Shown: in pieces, positions 7,152-14,879 of the stretch | Layout of the letters: each line of letters begins with the position of its first letter | Position numbering within the stretch: position 1 is the first letter of the stretch | Assembly: GCA_015233295.1 (NCBI GenBank) | Contig: JADFYC010000049.1 | Span: 1-14,909, forward strand | DNA: 14,909 nucleotides | DNA from: Deltaproteobacteria bacterium | Lineage (GTDB): Bacteria > Desulfobacterota > JADFXK01 | Direction: 5' to 3' | Program-made: the position numbers and the translations under genes | Notes under the pieces: model-generated | Told to the model about the DNA's origin: nothing | What the model saw: only the letters and a program-made list of their open reading frames with translations | The model's database searches: none

Positions 7152-7154
7152 TAA
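7089..7154 (+). CDS. Candidate 21-residue small ORF with a strong ribosome-binding site
   Basis: ATG 7089 is preceded by a purine-rich GGGAGGGAG sequence ending two bases before it, with GGGAG at a 6-base spacing. The frame runs 21 codons and stops at TAA 7152-7154, on the edge of the palindromic repeat. The product (MELPGGTPRGRC..., Arg-rich end) matches nothing I recognise. No promoter is evident and short ORFs of this size are common by chance, so it is listed only because of the site quality. Confidence 0.12.
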   Translation: MELPGGTPRGRCNAVKLRVRR

Positions 7155-7262
7155 GATTTCTCGCTTCGCTCGAAATGACAAAAAAGTGGACCTTTCGGAG
7201 AGAAGTGGACCTTTCGGAATGACGGTGTAAATTTGTCATTCCGAGCGAAGCGAGGAATCTTA
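7152..7262. repeat. Imperfect palindromic repeat with 31-base arms (dispersed 'HFERSEKS'-type element)
   Basis: The left arm 7152-7182 and right arm 7232-7262 are reverse complements with 2 mismatches in 31 bases, both A/G-type differences. The arms carry TCGCTTCGCTCG and its complement CGAGCGAAGCGA. Spurious frames through it read 'CHFERSEKS', a phrase seen in many annotated bacterial genomes wherever this type of dispersed intergenic repeat occurs. Between the arms, a 16-base unit AAGTGGACCTTTCGGA appears twice at 19-base spacing (7184-7199 and 7203-7218), and CGGAATGAC (7215-7223) can pair with GTCATTCCG (7235-7243). It lies downstream of the TPR gene and could fold as a long hairpin in a read-through transcript. 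Confidence 0.85.
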
Positions 7263-7356
7263 TCACATCCGAAGATGGTCAAGCCGTGCTTCGATTCAAC
7301 TGTTTGGTAAGAGGTAACTCTGCCACCGAAACTAAACCAGACCCAGTTGAATGAAC

Positions 7357-7380
7357 CCCGTCCGGATTTACCGGACTGGG
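7357..7380 (-). terminator. Stem-loop overlapping the stop codon of the TPR gene
   Basis: GTCCGG (minus strand, 7371-7376) pairs perfectly with CCGGAC (7360-7365) around the loop TAAAT, which contains the TAA stop (7368-7370). The stem extends by three G-C pairs (7378-7380 with 7357-7359) past one bulged base. This gives a 9-pair GC-rich hairpin. No T-run follows, so it is a weak intrinsic terminator candidate or an mRNA 3'-end stabiliser. Confidence 0.35.
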
Positions 7381-8159
7381 CGGCCGGCTTGGATGTCGTC
7401 CAGGTAACGTTGCGACTTCCGGCCAATATTGGAGTCGGGACTGAGGGAGACGACCGACTCAAAGGAACTTCTGGCTTCGACCATCTGACCCATCTTGGCT
7501 TGAAGCAAGCCCAAGTTGTAATGGGCGTCGGGAAACTTGGGGTCAAACATCACGGCCAACCGGTAATTTTCCAGGGCCAGACTAAGCTTGCCCACCTTCT
7601 CATAGGACTGGGCTATTCCGTTTAGGGCCGGTACAAAGCGCGGGGCACCTTTAAGGGCTTCTTGGTAACACGCGATGGCCTTGTGGTAGTCACCTTTTTG
7701 ATGATAGGCCAGGCCCATATTGCACCAGGCGTACTGGGGGGTAGGGTAGAGCAGGTTCTTAACCGCGGCTTGAAATTGTTCAACGGCCTTGTCGTATTCA
7801 CCCATCCGCACATAAACGATGCCCAAATTGTTGTAGGCCTCGGAATAGTCGGGCTTAATAGTCTGGGCGTTTTGGAAATGTTTGATGGCTTCCGGATAGA
7901 CTTCCTTGGACATGTAAGCCGCACCTAAAATATTCTGAATTTCCGCGTTATTCGGGTCGTATTTGGCGGCTTCAAGCAATTCTTTGAGCGCACGGGTGTA
8001 GTTCCCGGTCTTAAGATAAGAATCACCCAATTTCAAGTGAGTCTGGGCTTTGTCTTCGCTTTGGGTTGAGATGCCGGCGCATCCCATGGTTAGAAGGGTC
8101 AGGGCCAGAAGAGTTAGGAAGGTGATTGTGTCTAAGCCATAGCCATTCTTTTTCCGCAT
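7368..8159 (-). CDS. TPR-repeat lipoprotein, PilW/PilF-like (type IV pilus assembly)
   Basis: This protein of about 263 residues has an N-terminal hydrophobic segment ending LLTMGC, a loose lipobox, so it is probably lipidated at that Cys and placed in the outer membrane. About six TPR units follow from residue ~40 to 250, for example HLKLGDSYLKTGNYTRALKE, then AEIQNILGAAYMSKEVYPEA and AYNNLGIVYVRMGEYDKAV. The fourth unit has the phrase NLLYPTPQYAWCNMGLAY, which resembles the 'NPLYxTPexAxxNxG' feature of PilW/PilF, the pilotin that assembles the PilQ secretin. ATG 8159 is chosen; a GTG directly before it is equally possible, and the ribosome-binding site is poor. Seen alone, with no pilus genes nearby, it could be a generic TPR lipoprotein. 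The gene follows hisG by about 200 bases. Confidence 0.6.
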   Translation of the reverse strand: MRKKNGYGLDTITFLTLLALTLLTMGCAGISTQSEDKAQTHLKLGDSYLKTGNYTRALKELLEAAKYDPNNAEIQNILGAAYMSKEVYPEAIKHFQNAQTIKPDYSEAYNNLGIVYVRMGEYDKAVEQFQAAVKNLLYPTPQYAWCNMGLAYHQKGDYHKAIACYQEALKGAPRFVPALNGIAQSYEKVGKLSLALENYRLAVMFDPKFPDAHYNLGLLQAKMGQMVEARSSFESVVSLSPDSNIGRKSQRYLDDIQAGRPVR

Positions 8160-8312
8160 CACGTGAGCACTCTTTTCCGAGTCGGGTTAAATTCACCAAT
8201 CTGAGGTTGTAAAGACATAATCAAAACCAAAGGCTCGCCATTTTACATATAAATATAAATAAATTTAAGTTGTTACATTGTTTCCTGGGCGTCCTCTCCG
8301 GTTTGCCTTTTT

Positions 8313-8318
8313 ATTATA
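8313..8318 (-). promoter_or_regulatory. Perfect -10 box upstream of the TPR gene
   Basis: TATAAT occurs on the minus strand at 8313-8318, in the hisG-TPR gap (8160-8365). No good -35 box lies 16-18 bases upstream and no extended TG is present, so the promoter is weakly supported. The implied leader is about 145 bases. The rest of the gap is AT-rich (8245-8280) and holds an AATTTC/GAAATT stem-loop (8326-8345) without a T-run. Confidence 0.25.
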
Positions 8319-8365
8319 AGGTTTAAATTTCGGACGGCAGAAATTCCATCCTATCCTTATCATGA

Positions 8366-9238
8366 TCAGATCATCTTATGGAGCGGGTATTCCACAATGC
8401 CTTCTGCCCCACGTTTGATCAACTCGGGGATCAGATCCCGAACCTTGGTTTTGTCGACCACAATTTCCACAGACAGCCAGGGGACTTCATACAAGGACGC
8501 CACGGTGGGGGCGTTGAGGGAAGGCAGAATGGCGATGACCTGCTTGATCTTTTCTTCCGGGACGTTCATCTTAAGGCCGACCATGTTTTCGGCCAGCAAG
8601 GCGCCTTTGAGCAGAAGCCGGATCTGTTCGATCTTCTCCTTTTTCCAAGGGTCTGCCCAGGCCGTGGGATGGGCGATGAGCTGGGTGTTGGTCGACATCA
8701 AGTCTCTAATTATTTTAAGCCCATGGGCCTTAATAGTGCTACCTGTTTCGGTCACCTCGACAATGGCGTCGGCCAGACCGGAGACGACCTTAGCCTCCGT
8801 CGCGCCCCAGGAAAACTCTACCTCCACTGGGATATTGTGCTGCGCAAAATACTTCTTGGTAAAATTGACCAGTTCAGTGGCCACTTTTTTCCCGGCCAAA
8901 TCCTGGATGTCTTTAATGTTGGATTCCATGGGCACGGCTAAGACCCACCGGGCCGGCCGCTGACTCGTTTTGGAATAAATCAGGTCATCCACCACAACTA
9001 CTTTAGATTCATTTTCCATAATCCAATCTTTGCCGGTCAGACCCACATCGAGAGTTCCGTTTTCGACGTATCGGGACATTTCTTGGGCCCGGCAAATGGA
9101 GCAACTGATTTCAGGGTCATTAATCTGCGGGAAATAGCTCCGGCTGCTAACTTCGATTTTCCAACCGGACTTGGCAAATAGTTCGAGGGTGTAGTTTTGC
9201 AAGCTCCCTTTGGGAATACCTAGTTTTAGAACATTCAT
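8366..9238 (-). CDS. hisG: ATP phosphoribosyltransferase, long form
   Basis: The 290-residue enzyme catalyses the first step of histidine synthesis, joining ATP and PRPP to give phosphoribosyl-ATP in the cytoplasm. The start (MNVLKLGIPKGSLQ) and DVGLTGKDWI (64-73) are family marks, and the PRPP-binding loop reads EVTETGSTI (161-169). Residues ~215-290 form the C-terminal ACT-like regulatory domain (KIKQVIAILPSLNAPTVASL, then RGAEGIVEYPLHKMI). This makes it the long, homohexameric, histidine-inhibited type that does not need HisZ. It overlaps hisI by ATGA, and a GGTG site lies upstream. The other his genes are not in the window. Confidence 0.95.
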   Translation of the reverse strand: MNVLKLGIPKGSLQNYTLELFAKSGWKIEVSSRSYFPQINDPEISCSICRAQEMSRYVENGTLDVGLTGKDWIMENESKVVVVDDLIYSKTSQRPARWVLAVPMESNIKDIQDLAGKKVATELVNFTKKYFAQHNIPVEVEFSWGATEAKVVSGLADAIVEVTETGSTIKAHGLKIIRDLMSTNTQLIAHPTAWADPWKKEKIEQIRLLLKGALLAENMVGLKMNVPEEKIKQVIAILPSLNAPTVASLYEVPWLSVEIVVDKTKVRDLIPELIKRGAEGIVEYPLHKMI

Positions 9239-9615
9239 TTTGGATACACCTTATTCGGATCGAAGACTTTCTCATCAACCACGGTCAACCCGCCCTGGTC
9301 ATCGACCCGGCGGTAAAAACAAGAGCGGTATCCCGTATGGCAAGCCGCGCCGCCCAATTGGTTGACCTGAAGGAGGATGGTATCGTTATCACAATCGACA
9401 AACACGGCCACGACCTGCTGCACATGACCCGAGGTGCCGCCTTTGTGCCATAACTCCCGGCGGGACCGGCTCCAATAATGGGCCTGGCCGGTGCTCAAGG
9501 TTTTCTCCCAGGCCAGTTGATTCATATAGGCCATCATCAACACACGGCCATCTGTGGCGTCCTGGGCGATAGCCGGAATAAGTCCGCCAGTTTTCTCGAA
9601 ATCTAATTCCACCAT
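9235..9615 (-). CDS. hisI: Phosphoribosyl-AMP cyclohydrolase
   Basis: This 126-residue monofunctional enzyme opens the purine ring of phosphoribosyl-AMP (third step of histidine synthesis). Visible marks are MMAYMN (27-32), WSRSRRELWHKGGTSGH (48-64), the Mg-binding DCDND with Asp74, 76 and 78, and the zinc cysteines Cys75, Cys92 and Cys99 in AACHTGYRSCFYR. There is no C-terminal HisE (phosphoribosyl-ATP pyrophosphatase) domain, so HisE must be encoded elsewhere. The start is ATG 9615, with GGAAAG nearby. It is the first gene of a two-gene hisI-hisG unit with a 4-base overlap. Confidence 0.95.
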   Translation of the reverse strand: MVELDFEKTGGLIPAIAQDATDGRVLMMAYMNQLAWEKTLSTGQAHYWSRSRRELWHKGGTSGHVQQVVAVFVDCDNDTILLQVNQLGGAACHTGYRSCFYRRVDDQGGLTVVDEKVFDPNKVYPK

Positions 9616-9735
9616 AATCTTTCCAAGGTTAAGTTAAGCAGCCGCTGGTTAGCCCGTCTGCCTTCGATTATCAATAAGGGGTTCCAGGGCAACTAGTTGT
9701 AGATAAAGATGGACTTCAATTAAGCGCAGGCTTGA

Positions 9736-9764
9736 ATAATATTAGCCGGGACGCCTCTTGTCAA
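9736..9764 (-). promoter_or_regulatory. hisI: Near-consensus sigma-70 promoter for hisI-hisG
   Basis: On the minus strand, TTGACA (9759-9764) is a perfect -35 box, followed after 17 bases by TATTAT (9736-9741), a 5/6 -10 box. Transcription should begin near 9729, giving a leader of about 113 bases before hisI. That leader has no run of His codons, so a classical his attenuator is not supported. Confidence 0.7.
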
Positions 9765-9810
9765 GGGTTAACGTGAGTCATTTCGGCAACAATGTTTTAT
9801 CAGCCTGTTG

Positions 9811-9831
9811 TCACTCACTTATGTTGAGTGA
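9811..9831. promoter_or_regulatory. Perfect 7+7 inverted repeat in the divergent hisI/kinase gap
   Basis: TCACTCA (9811-9817) and TGAGTGA (9825-9831) are exact reverse complements around a 7-base centre, the layout of a dimeric repressor site. Related half-sites occur nearby: TGAGTCA at 9774-9780 and TGAGCGA at 9897-9903. AGTCCGGACT (9903-9912) is a further 10-base perfect palindrome. The 479-base gap (9616-10094) otherwise holds only the two promoter candidates. Open frames across it on both strands show no recognisable protein. Confidence 0.3.
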
Positions 9832-9998
9832 TCCGGCAATGAAGGCGGGGTGGCGTAGCCTGAAAACGATATCAATAGCTTCCATGTTAGTCGGGTTGAG
9901 CGAGTCCGGACTTACGGACAGTAAAAAATACCATACTAACTTGATGTTCCAGCACATTGAAATAACTACAATTGAAATAGGAGATCGGACGATAGCCC

Positions 9999-10027
9999 TT
10001 GAAGTTTCTCCTTCAATTCGGTATGAT
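9999..10027 (+). promoter_or_regulatory. Sigma-70-like promoter for the hybrid kinase
   Basis: TTGAAG (9999-10004) is followed after 17 bases by TATGAT (10022-10027), giving a leader of about 60 bases before the kinase ATG at 10095. The -35 box is one arm of a short inverted repeat (TTGAAG 9999-10004 with CTTCAA 10011-10016), which might serve as an operator. The kinase has no strong Shine-Dalgarno sequence. Confidence 0.5.
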
Positions 10028-10094
10028 CCGTGGCTGTGATAAGTTAAAGATGAAACTCCCAATTGTCGAATCATGACCGCGATGAGATCAGCTC

Positions 10095-13000
10095 ATGAAA
10101 AAAAACTGGCTACTCCCCATTGAATATGCCCTTGGCCTCGTCGTCGGCCTATCGGTGCTTTACTTGACCAGTCGGCGCAATTATCTTCTGTTTCACAGTC
10201 TGGCCGAGGGGTTCAGCATTGCCGTAGACCTGGCCATTTTCATGTTGGTCTGGAACTCCCGGAAAAATCTGGATAACGGATATATCTTAATCTTAGGCTT
10301 CAGCTCATTATTCGTCGGTGCTTTGGATTTAACCCATACCCTGGCCTACCGGGGCATGGGGGTATTTTCCGGGAACGGAGCCAATTTGGCCACCCAGTTG
10401 TGGATGGCGGCCCGATATGTCCAGAGTCTCTCGTTGCTCATCGCGTCCATGTATCTGGGCCAATCCGGTAAGCCCGTTAAATTACCCGGCACATTAGTTT
10501 TAGCCGGCTACACGGTCGTGACCGGCCTCCTGCTCTGGATGATTTTTTATGGGGGTATTTTTCCCACCTGTTATATCCAGGGGGTGGGATTGACATTCTT
10601 TAAGAAAGCCGGCGAATATCTCATCTGTCTGATCTTTATTGTCTCTTTAATTCTGCTCAAACGTCATCGGGACGATTTTGACCCCGCGGTCGGACGATGG
10701 CTGATGATGTATCTAGTTGCCTCCATTCTCTCCGAACTGACCTTTACCTTGTATCTCGGCGTCTATGGATTTATGAATATGCTCGGCCACCTGCTTAAAA
10801 TTATCGCCTTTTTCTTTGTCTATAAGGCTGTTGTGGAGATGGGCGTCAGGCAGCCGCAGGCCATGTTGTTCCGAGACCTCCGGCAACGGGAAGAGGCCTT
10901 GCAGAAAAGCGAGGAACTTTTCCGAACTATGGCCGACTTCACTTATGATTGGGAGTACTGGCTGGGTCGTGAAAAACAATTTGTTTACATCTCGCCATCC
11001 TGCGAACGGATGACCGGGTACCGCCCTGATGATTTCCGAAACGACCCGACATTACTTACCAGAATCATCCACCCCGACGATTTGATCGTGAATAAAACCC
11101 ACCTCAGCGAGGGTATGGAGGATTTTGGATTACACTCCGCTGATTTTCGTATTATTACCCAAAAGGGCGAAGAAAGATGGATCAACCACATTTGTCAACC
11201 TGTGTACGATCGCGACGGGAAGTTCTTAGGCCGGCGAGCCGGCAATCGCGACATTACGGCTCAGAAGCAGGCTGAGACCACCCTTAGGGAAGCGGAGAGA
11301 TCCCTGCGGGAGAGTGAGGATCGGTTGAGAACATTGATAAATGCTATGCCCGACATCATTTGCTTCAAAGATGGCCAGGGACGCTGGCTGGAAGCCAATG
11401 AGGCCGATTTGCGATTGTTTGAACTCACCGAAGTGGATTATCGAGGAAAAACTGGTTCTGAACTCGCGGCATTTTCACCCATTTGCCGGGAGGCCTTTCT
11501 GACCTGTGGCGACAGCGACGAACAGGCCTGGAAACTAAGAAATCTCTGGCGGGGTGAGGAAATCATCCCTTGCCCCGACGGCCGAAAAGCAATCCTTGAC
11601 CTGATCAAAATACCTCTCTTTCAGGATAATGACCAACGCAAAGGTCTGATCGTCATCGGGCGGGATGTCACCGAACAGAAATTGGCCGCCCAAAAGATTT
11701 CAGATCTATTGGAGTTTAACCGCAAGATTATCGAGGCCTCGCCCGTTGGTATCGTTGTTTATAATGGTCTTACCGGTCAAGGATTACTGGCCAACCCGGC
11801 GGCCGCCCAAGTCATCGGCGCCCCTCTGGAACAATTGCGGCAACAGAATTTCCGCCAGATTACCTCCTGGGGAACCTCCGGATTATTGTCCGCCGCAGAA
11901 GAAGTCCTGACCACCGGCCTCGAAAAGCAAGGCGAGATCAAATTGACTACAACGTTCGGGCGTCTGGTCTGGCTTGAATACTTCCTGGCCCGCATATCCA
12001 GCGGAGGCGTACCCCATTTGCTGGTCCTTTTCCACGATATCACAGAATCCAGGCAGGCGTTGGTTAAAATCCAGGAGAGTGCCGATTTCGCTCGGGCCAT
12101 TCTGGATTCGATAACCTCCCATCTGGTCATACTGGATAATAACGGCATCATCATTGAAACCAACCAGGCCTGGAAGGATTTTGGCAGAAGCCAGGGACTA
12201 GATCCCATCTGGAATGAAACCGGTGTAAACTACTTCCAGGCATGTGAACTGGCCAAAGATCAATCGGCCCCAGAAGTCACCAGGGCTGTGCGCGGCATCC
12301 GGGCCGTCATTAATGGCGAACAGAACGAATTCGTGATGGACTATCCTGGCCATTCTCCAGATCGCCGGCGCTGGTTCAATATGCGGGTGACCAGGTTTAA
12401 TGTCCCGGGGCCGGCCCGGGTGGTCGTCAGCCATGAAGACATCACTGGAATTAAACGCATTTCCGAGGACCGGGCCGAGGCGTTACGCAGGTATCAGGCC
12501 TTCATTCGGGCCTTAGGTGAAGTAGCATATGAACATTTTGTGCCGGATGATATTATTATCTGGGCAGGGGCGATTAAAGAGGTGCTGGGCTACGAACAGT
12601 CGGAAATGGGTCACAGTGGGGCGAGCTGGACTACTCGAGTCCATCCGGATGACTTGCCCGCGGCAGATGCAGAATTCCGCCGGGCGCACAACGAAGATGG
12701 GCTGTTCGATATGGAGTATCGGTTCAGGACTAACGACGGCTGTTACCTCTGGTTTCACGACCGGGGGAGTATGACTGTTGATGAGTCGGGCACGCTCCAT
12801 TCAGTCATCGGCATCATGAAAAATATCAATGACCGGAAGCTGGCCGAGGATGCGTTGCGGGAGGCCAAAGAGATAGCGGAAGAGGCCAACCGGGCCAAGA
12901 GCGATTTCCTGGCCAAAATGAGCCATGAGATTCGGACCCCGATGAATGCCATCACCGGACTGACCTACCTGGCCTTGCAAACGGAACTGACATCCAGGCA

Positions 13001-14879
13001 AAGGGATTATTTAGACAAAATACAGCTCTCGACCCGGGCCTTATTGAGGATCATTAATGATATTCTCGATTTTTCCAAGATCGAGGCCGGCAAACTGGAC
13101 ATAGAAGAAGTGCCCTTCAATCTCGACGATGTCGTTACAAATATTTCTAACCTGGTCGGCTTAACCGCGTATGAAAAAGGGTTGGAACTCATGTTTTTGG
13201 CGAATAAGGAAGTACCCCGATTATTGGTGGGAGATCCACTGCGGTTAGAGCAAATTTTACTAAATCTGGTCAATAATGCCGTGAAATTCACCGAATCCGG
13301 TGAAATTATAATGCAAACGGAAGTGCGTGACCAGACGTCGGACAAAGTCATCCTCTGCTTTTCCGTAATAGACTCTGGAATCGGCATCTCCGAAGACCAG
13401 ATCGCCGGCCTCTTCGAGCCGTTTACTCAAGTGGATGGTTCCATCAACCGGAAATACGGCGGAAGTGGCCTGGGGCTGGCCATCGTTAAGAGGCTGGTGG
13501 AGGTGATGGGTGGGCAAATCAATGTGACAAGTCTGCCCGGCCGGGGGAGTCTTTTTGCCTTTACCGTACCATTGACCCTCCAGCCGGAACATGCCGCTGA
13601 CCAACTTCTCCTGCCGGCGGGGCATCGATCTAACCGGGTGTTGGTTGTAGACGATAATGGCGCGTCGCGGGAGATTCTAAAGGGCGCCCTGGAATCCTTC
13701 TCCTTTCAGGTGACCACCGTGGTCTCTGGAGAGAACGCCCTGGAGGAGCTGGGCAAGGACCAGGAAGGACGGCCTTATGGACTTATCCTGATGGACTGGA
13801 AGATGCCTGGGATGGATGGAATTGAGGTGTCCCGCCTGATAAAAAGAAACCCCGCTACGGCGCAATATCCGATTATCATCATGGTTCCGGCGCTTGGCCG
13901 GGAGGATGTCATTCGACAGGCTGAAGAGGCCGGGCTGGAGGCTTTCCTGGTCAAGCCGGTGAGTCGGACGGCGTTGTTCAACACGATCATGGAAGTGCTG
14001 GGACAGGATAAGACCAAAGATTCCTCAGATACCTCGCAAGAGTCGAAGAACCGCCACCATCTAACTCCGGTCTCGGGATCCAAAATTTTAGTGGTTGAAG
14101 ATAATGAAATAAACCAGCAGGTGGCTAGAGAAATATTGGAACGAGCCGGGGTATCCGTAACCGTAGCCGGCAATGGCCGGGAAGCCGTCAGACTGGTTGA
14201 TGCTTCCACCTGGGATGCCGTACTGATGGATATTCATATGCCCGAGGTGGATGGGTACGAGGCAACGCTTCAGATAAGACAGACGCCGAACCATCAGCAG
14301 TTGCCTATTATTGCCATGACCGCCGACGCCCTTAAGGGAGAGCAGGAGAAATGCCTGGCTGTTGGAATGAATGATTATGTAGCTAAGCCCATTGATGTCA
14401 ATCAGCTTTTTCAGGTCCTGAGCAAGTGGGTTAAGCCCCGAAAAAGCGACGAAAAAGATTCCCCGGCCAGACCTGCTCCATCCCCGGTCCAGGTGGTGGA
14501 ATCATTTCCCGATCATCTTCCCGGCTTTAATGTCCCGGCCGGATTGGCCAGATTAGGTGAAAATCGCAAATTCTACAGGGAGTTGCTTTTGCAGTTTCAG
14601 AAGGATTACGCCGAGGAAGCACTAAAGATCAAAAACGCCCTGCTGGCGGGAGATATGAAGCCGGCTCAAGAATTGGCCCATAAGTTAAAAGGGACGGCTG
14701 GGAATCTTTCCGCCGAGGCTTTGTCTTTAGCGGCCGGCCGGTTGGAGCAGGCCGTAGGTCAAGGAGAGACTGAACAATTTAATACGTTAGTCACCAATTT
14801 AGAGGAACAAATGGCCCTGGTTTTGGCCTCGATCAACCTGCTGGACCAGCGCCTCCCGATCCACTCTCTTCAACATTAG
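10095..14879 (+). CDS. MASE3 multi-PAS hybrid sensor histidine kinase with two receivers and HPt
   Basis: This is a 1594-residue, inner-membrane, BarA-like phosphorelay kinase. Residues ~8-248 form a MASE3 sensor with about eight membrane helices (LFHSLAEGFSIAVDLAIFML, VGALDLTHTLAYRGM, NLATQLWMAARYVQSLS). Five PAS-like segments follow: ~273-392 and ~800-914 (both with the HPDD of the PAS_3 fold), ~407-528, ~537-653 and ~661-786. HisKA has His944 in KMSHEIRTPM. The HATPase domain has N-box Asn1061, G1 DSGIGI, FEPF and GGSGLGL. REC1 (~1181-1303) has Asp1234 and Lys1287 but lacks the usual Ser/Thr (VPALGRE, Pro1265). REC2 (~1328-1446) is complete: Asp1379, Thr1409 and Lys1431. HPt has His1529 in AHKLKGTAG. 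The route His944 > Asp1379 > His1529 is the expected relay. The signal and the target regulator are unknown, and no regulator gene adjoins. Confidence 0.93.
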   Translation: MKKNWLLPIEYALGLVVGLSVLYLTSRRNYLLFHSLAEGFSIAVDLAIFMLVWNSRKNLDNGYILILGFSSLFVGALDLTHTLAYRGMGVFSGNGANLATQLWMAARYVQSLSLLIASMYLGQSGKPVKLPGTLVLAGYTVVTGLLLWMIFYGGIFPTCYIQGVGLTFFKKAGEYLICLIFIVSLILLKRHRDDFDPAVGRWLMMYLVASILSELTFTLYLGVYGFMNMLGHLLKIIAFFFVYKAVVEMGVRQPQAMLFRDLRQREEALQKSEELFRTMADFTYDWEYWLGREKQFVYISPSCERMTGYRPDDFRNDPTLLTRIIHPDDLIVNKTHLSEGMEDFGLHSADFRIITQKGEERWINHICQPVYDRDGKFLGRRAGNRDITAQKQAETTLREAERSLRESEDRLRTLINAMPDIICFKDGQGRWLEANEADLRLFELTEVDYRGKTGSELAAFSPICREAFLTCGDSDEQAWKLRNLWRGEEIIPCPDGRKAILDLIKIPLFQDNDQRKGLIVIGRDVTEQKLAAQKISDLLEFNRKIIEASPVGIVVYNGLTGQGLLANPAAAQVIGAPLEQLRQQNFRQITSWGTSGLLSAAEEVLTTGLEKQGEIKLTTTFGRLVWLEYFLARISSGGVPHLLVLFHDITESRQALVKIQESADFARAILDSITSHLVILDNNGIIIETNQAWKDFGRSQGLDPIWNETGVNYFQACELAKDQSAPEVTRAVRGIRAVINGEQNEFVMDYPGHSPDRRRWFNMRVTRFNVPGPARVVVSHEDITGIKRISEDRAEALRRYQAFIRALGEVAYEHFVPDDIIIWAGAIKEVLGYEQSEMGHSGASWTTRVHPDDLPAADAEFRRAHNEDGLFDMEYRFRTNDGCYLWFHDRGSMTVDESGTLHSVIGIMKNINDRKLAEDALREAKEIAEEANRAKSDFLAKMSHEIRTPMNAITGLTYLALQTELTSRQRDYLDKIQLSTRALLRIINDILDFSKIEAGKLDIEEVPFNLDDVVTNISNLVGLTAYEKGLELMFLANKEVPRLLVGDPLRLEQILLNLVNNAVKFTESGEIIMQTEVRDQTSDKVILCFSVIDSGIGISEDQIAGLFEPFTQVDGSINRKYGGSGLGLAIVKRLVEVMGGQINVTSLPGRGSLFAFTVPLTLQPEHAADQLLLPAGHRSNRVLVVDDNGASREILKGALESFSFQVTTVVSGENALEELGKDQEGRPYGLILMDWKMPGMDGIEVSRLIKRNPATAQYPIIIMVPALGREDVIRQAEEAGLEAFLVKPVSRTALFNTIMEVLGQDKTKDSSDTSQESKNRHHLTPVSGSKILVVEDNEINQQVAREILERAGVSVTVAGNGREAVRLVDASTWDAVLMDIHMPEVDGYEATLQIRQTPNHQQLPIIAMTADALKGEQEKCLAVGMNDYVAKPIDVNQLFQVLSKWVKPRKSDEKDSPARPAPSPVQVVESFPDHLPGFNVPAGLARLGENRKFYRELLLQFQKDYAEEALKIKNALLAGDMKPAQELAHKLKGTAGNLSAEALSLAAGRLEQAVGQGETEQFNTLVTNLEEQMALVLASINLLDQRLPIHSLQH

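Noticed and set aside
7151..7546. 131-codon minus-strand frame ending in a 'CHFERSEKS' peptide
   Set aside because: It overlaps the 3' end of the TPR gene in another frame and runs through the palindromic repeat; such peptides are a well-known false-gene product of this repeat type.
8362..8374. Palindrome ATGATC-A-GATCAT over the hisG stop codon
   Set aside because: Only six base pairs with a one-base centre, AT-rich and not followed by a T-run; best explained by chance.
9616..9729. Histidine attenuator leader before hisI
   Set aside because: No short reading frame with consecutive His codons and no terminator hairpin with a T-run was found in the leader.
9758..10074. Frames of 93 codons (plus) and 87 codons (minus) in the his/kinase gap
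   Set aside because: They overlap each other and the promoter candidates, have no good ribosome-binding site and show no recognisable domain. A degraded insertion-sequence origin was considered but could not be supported.
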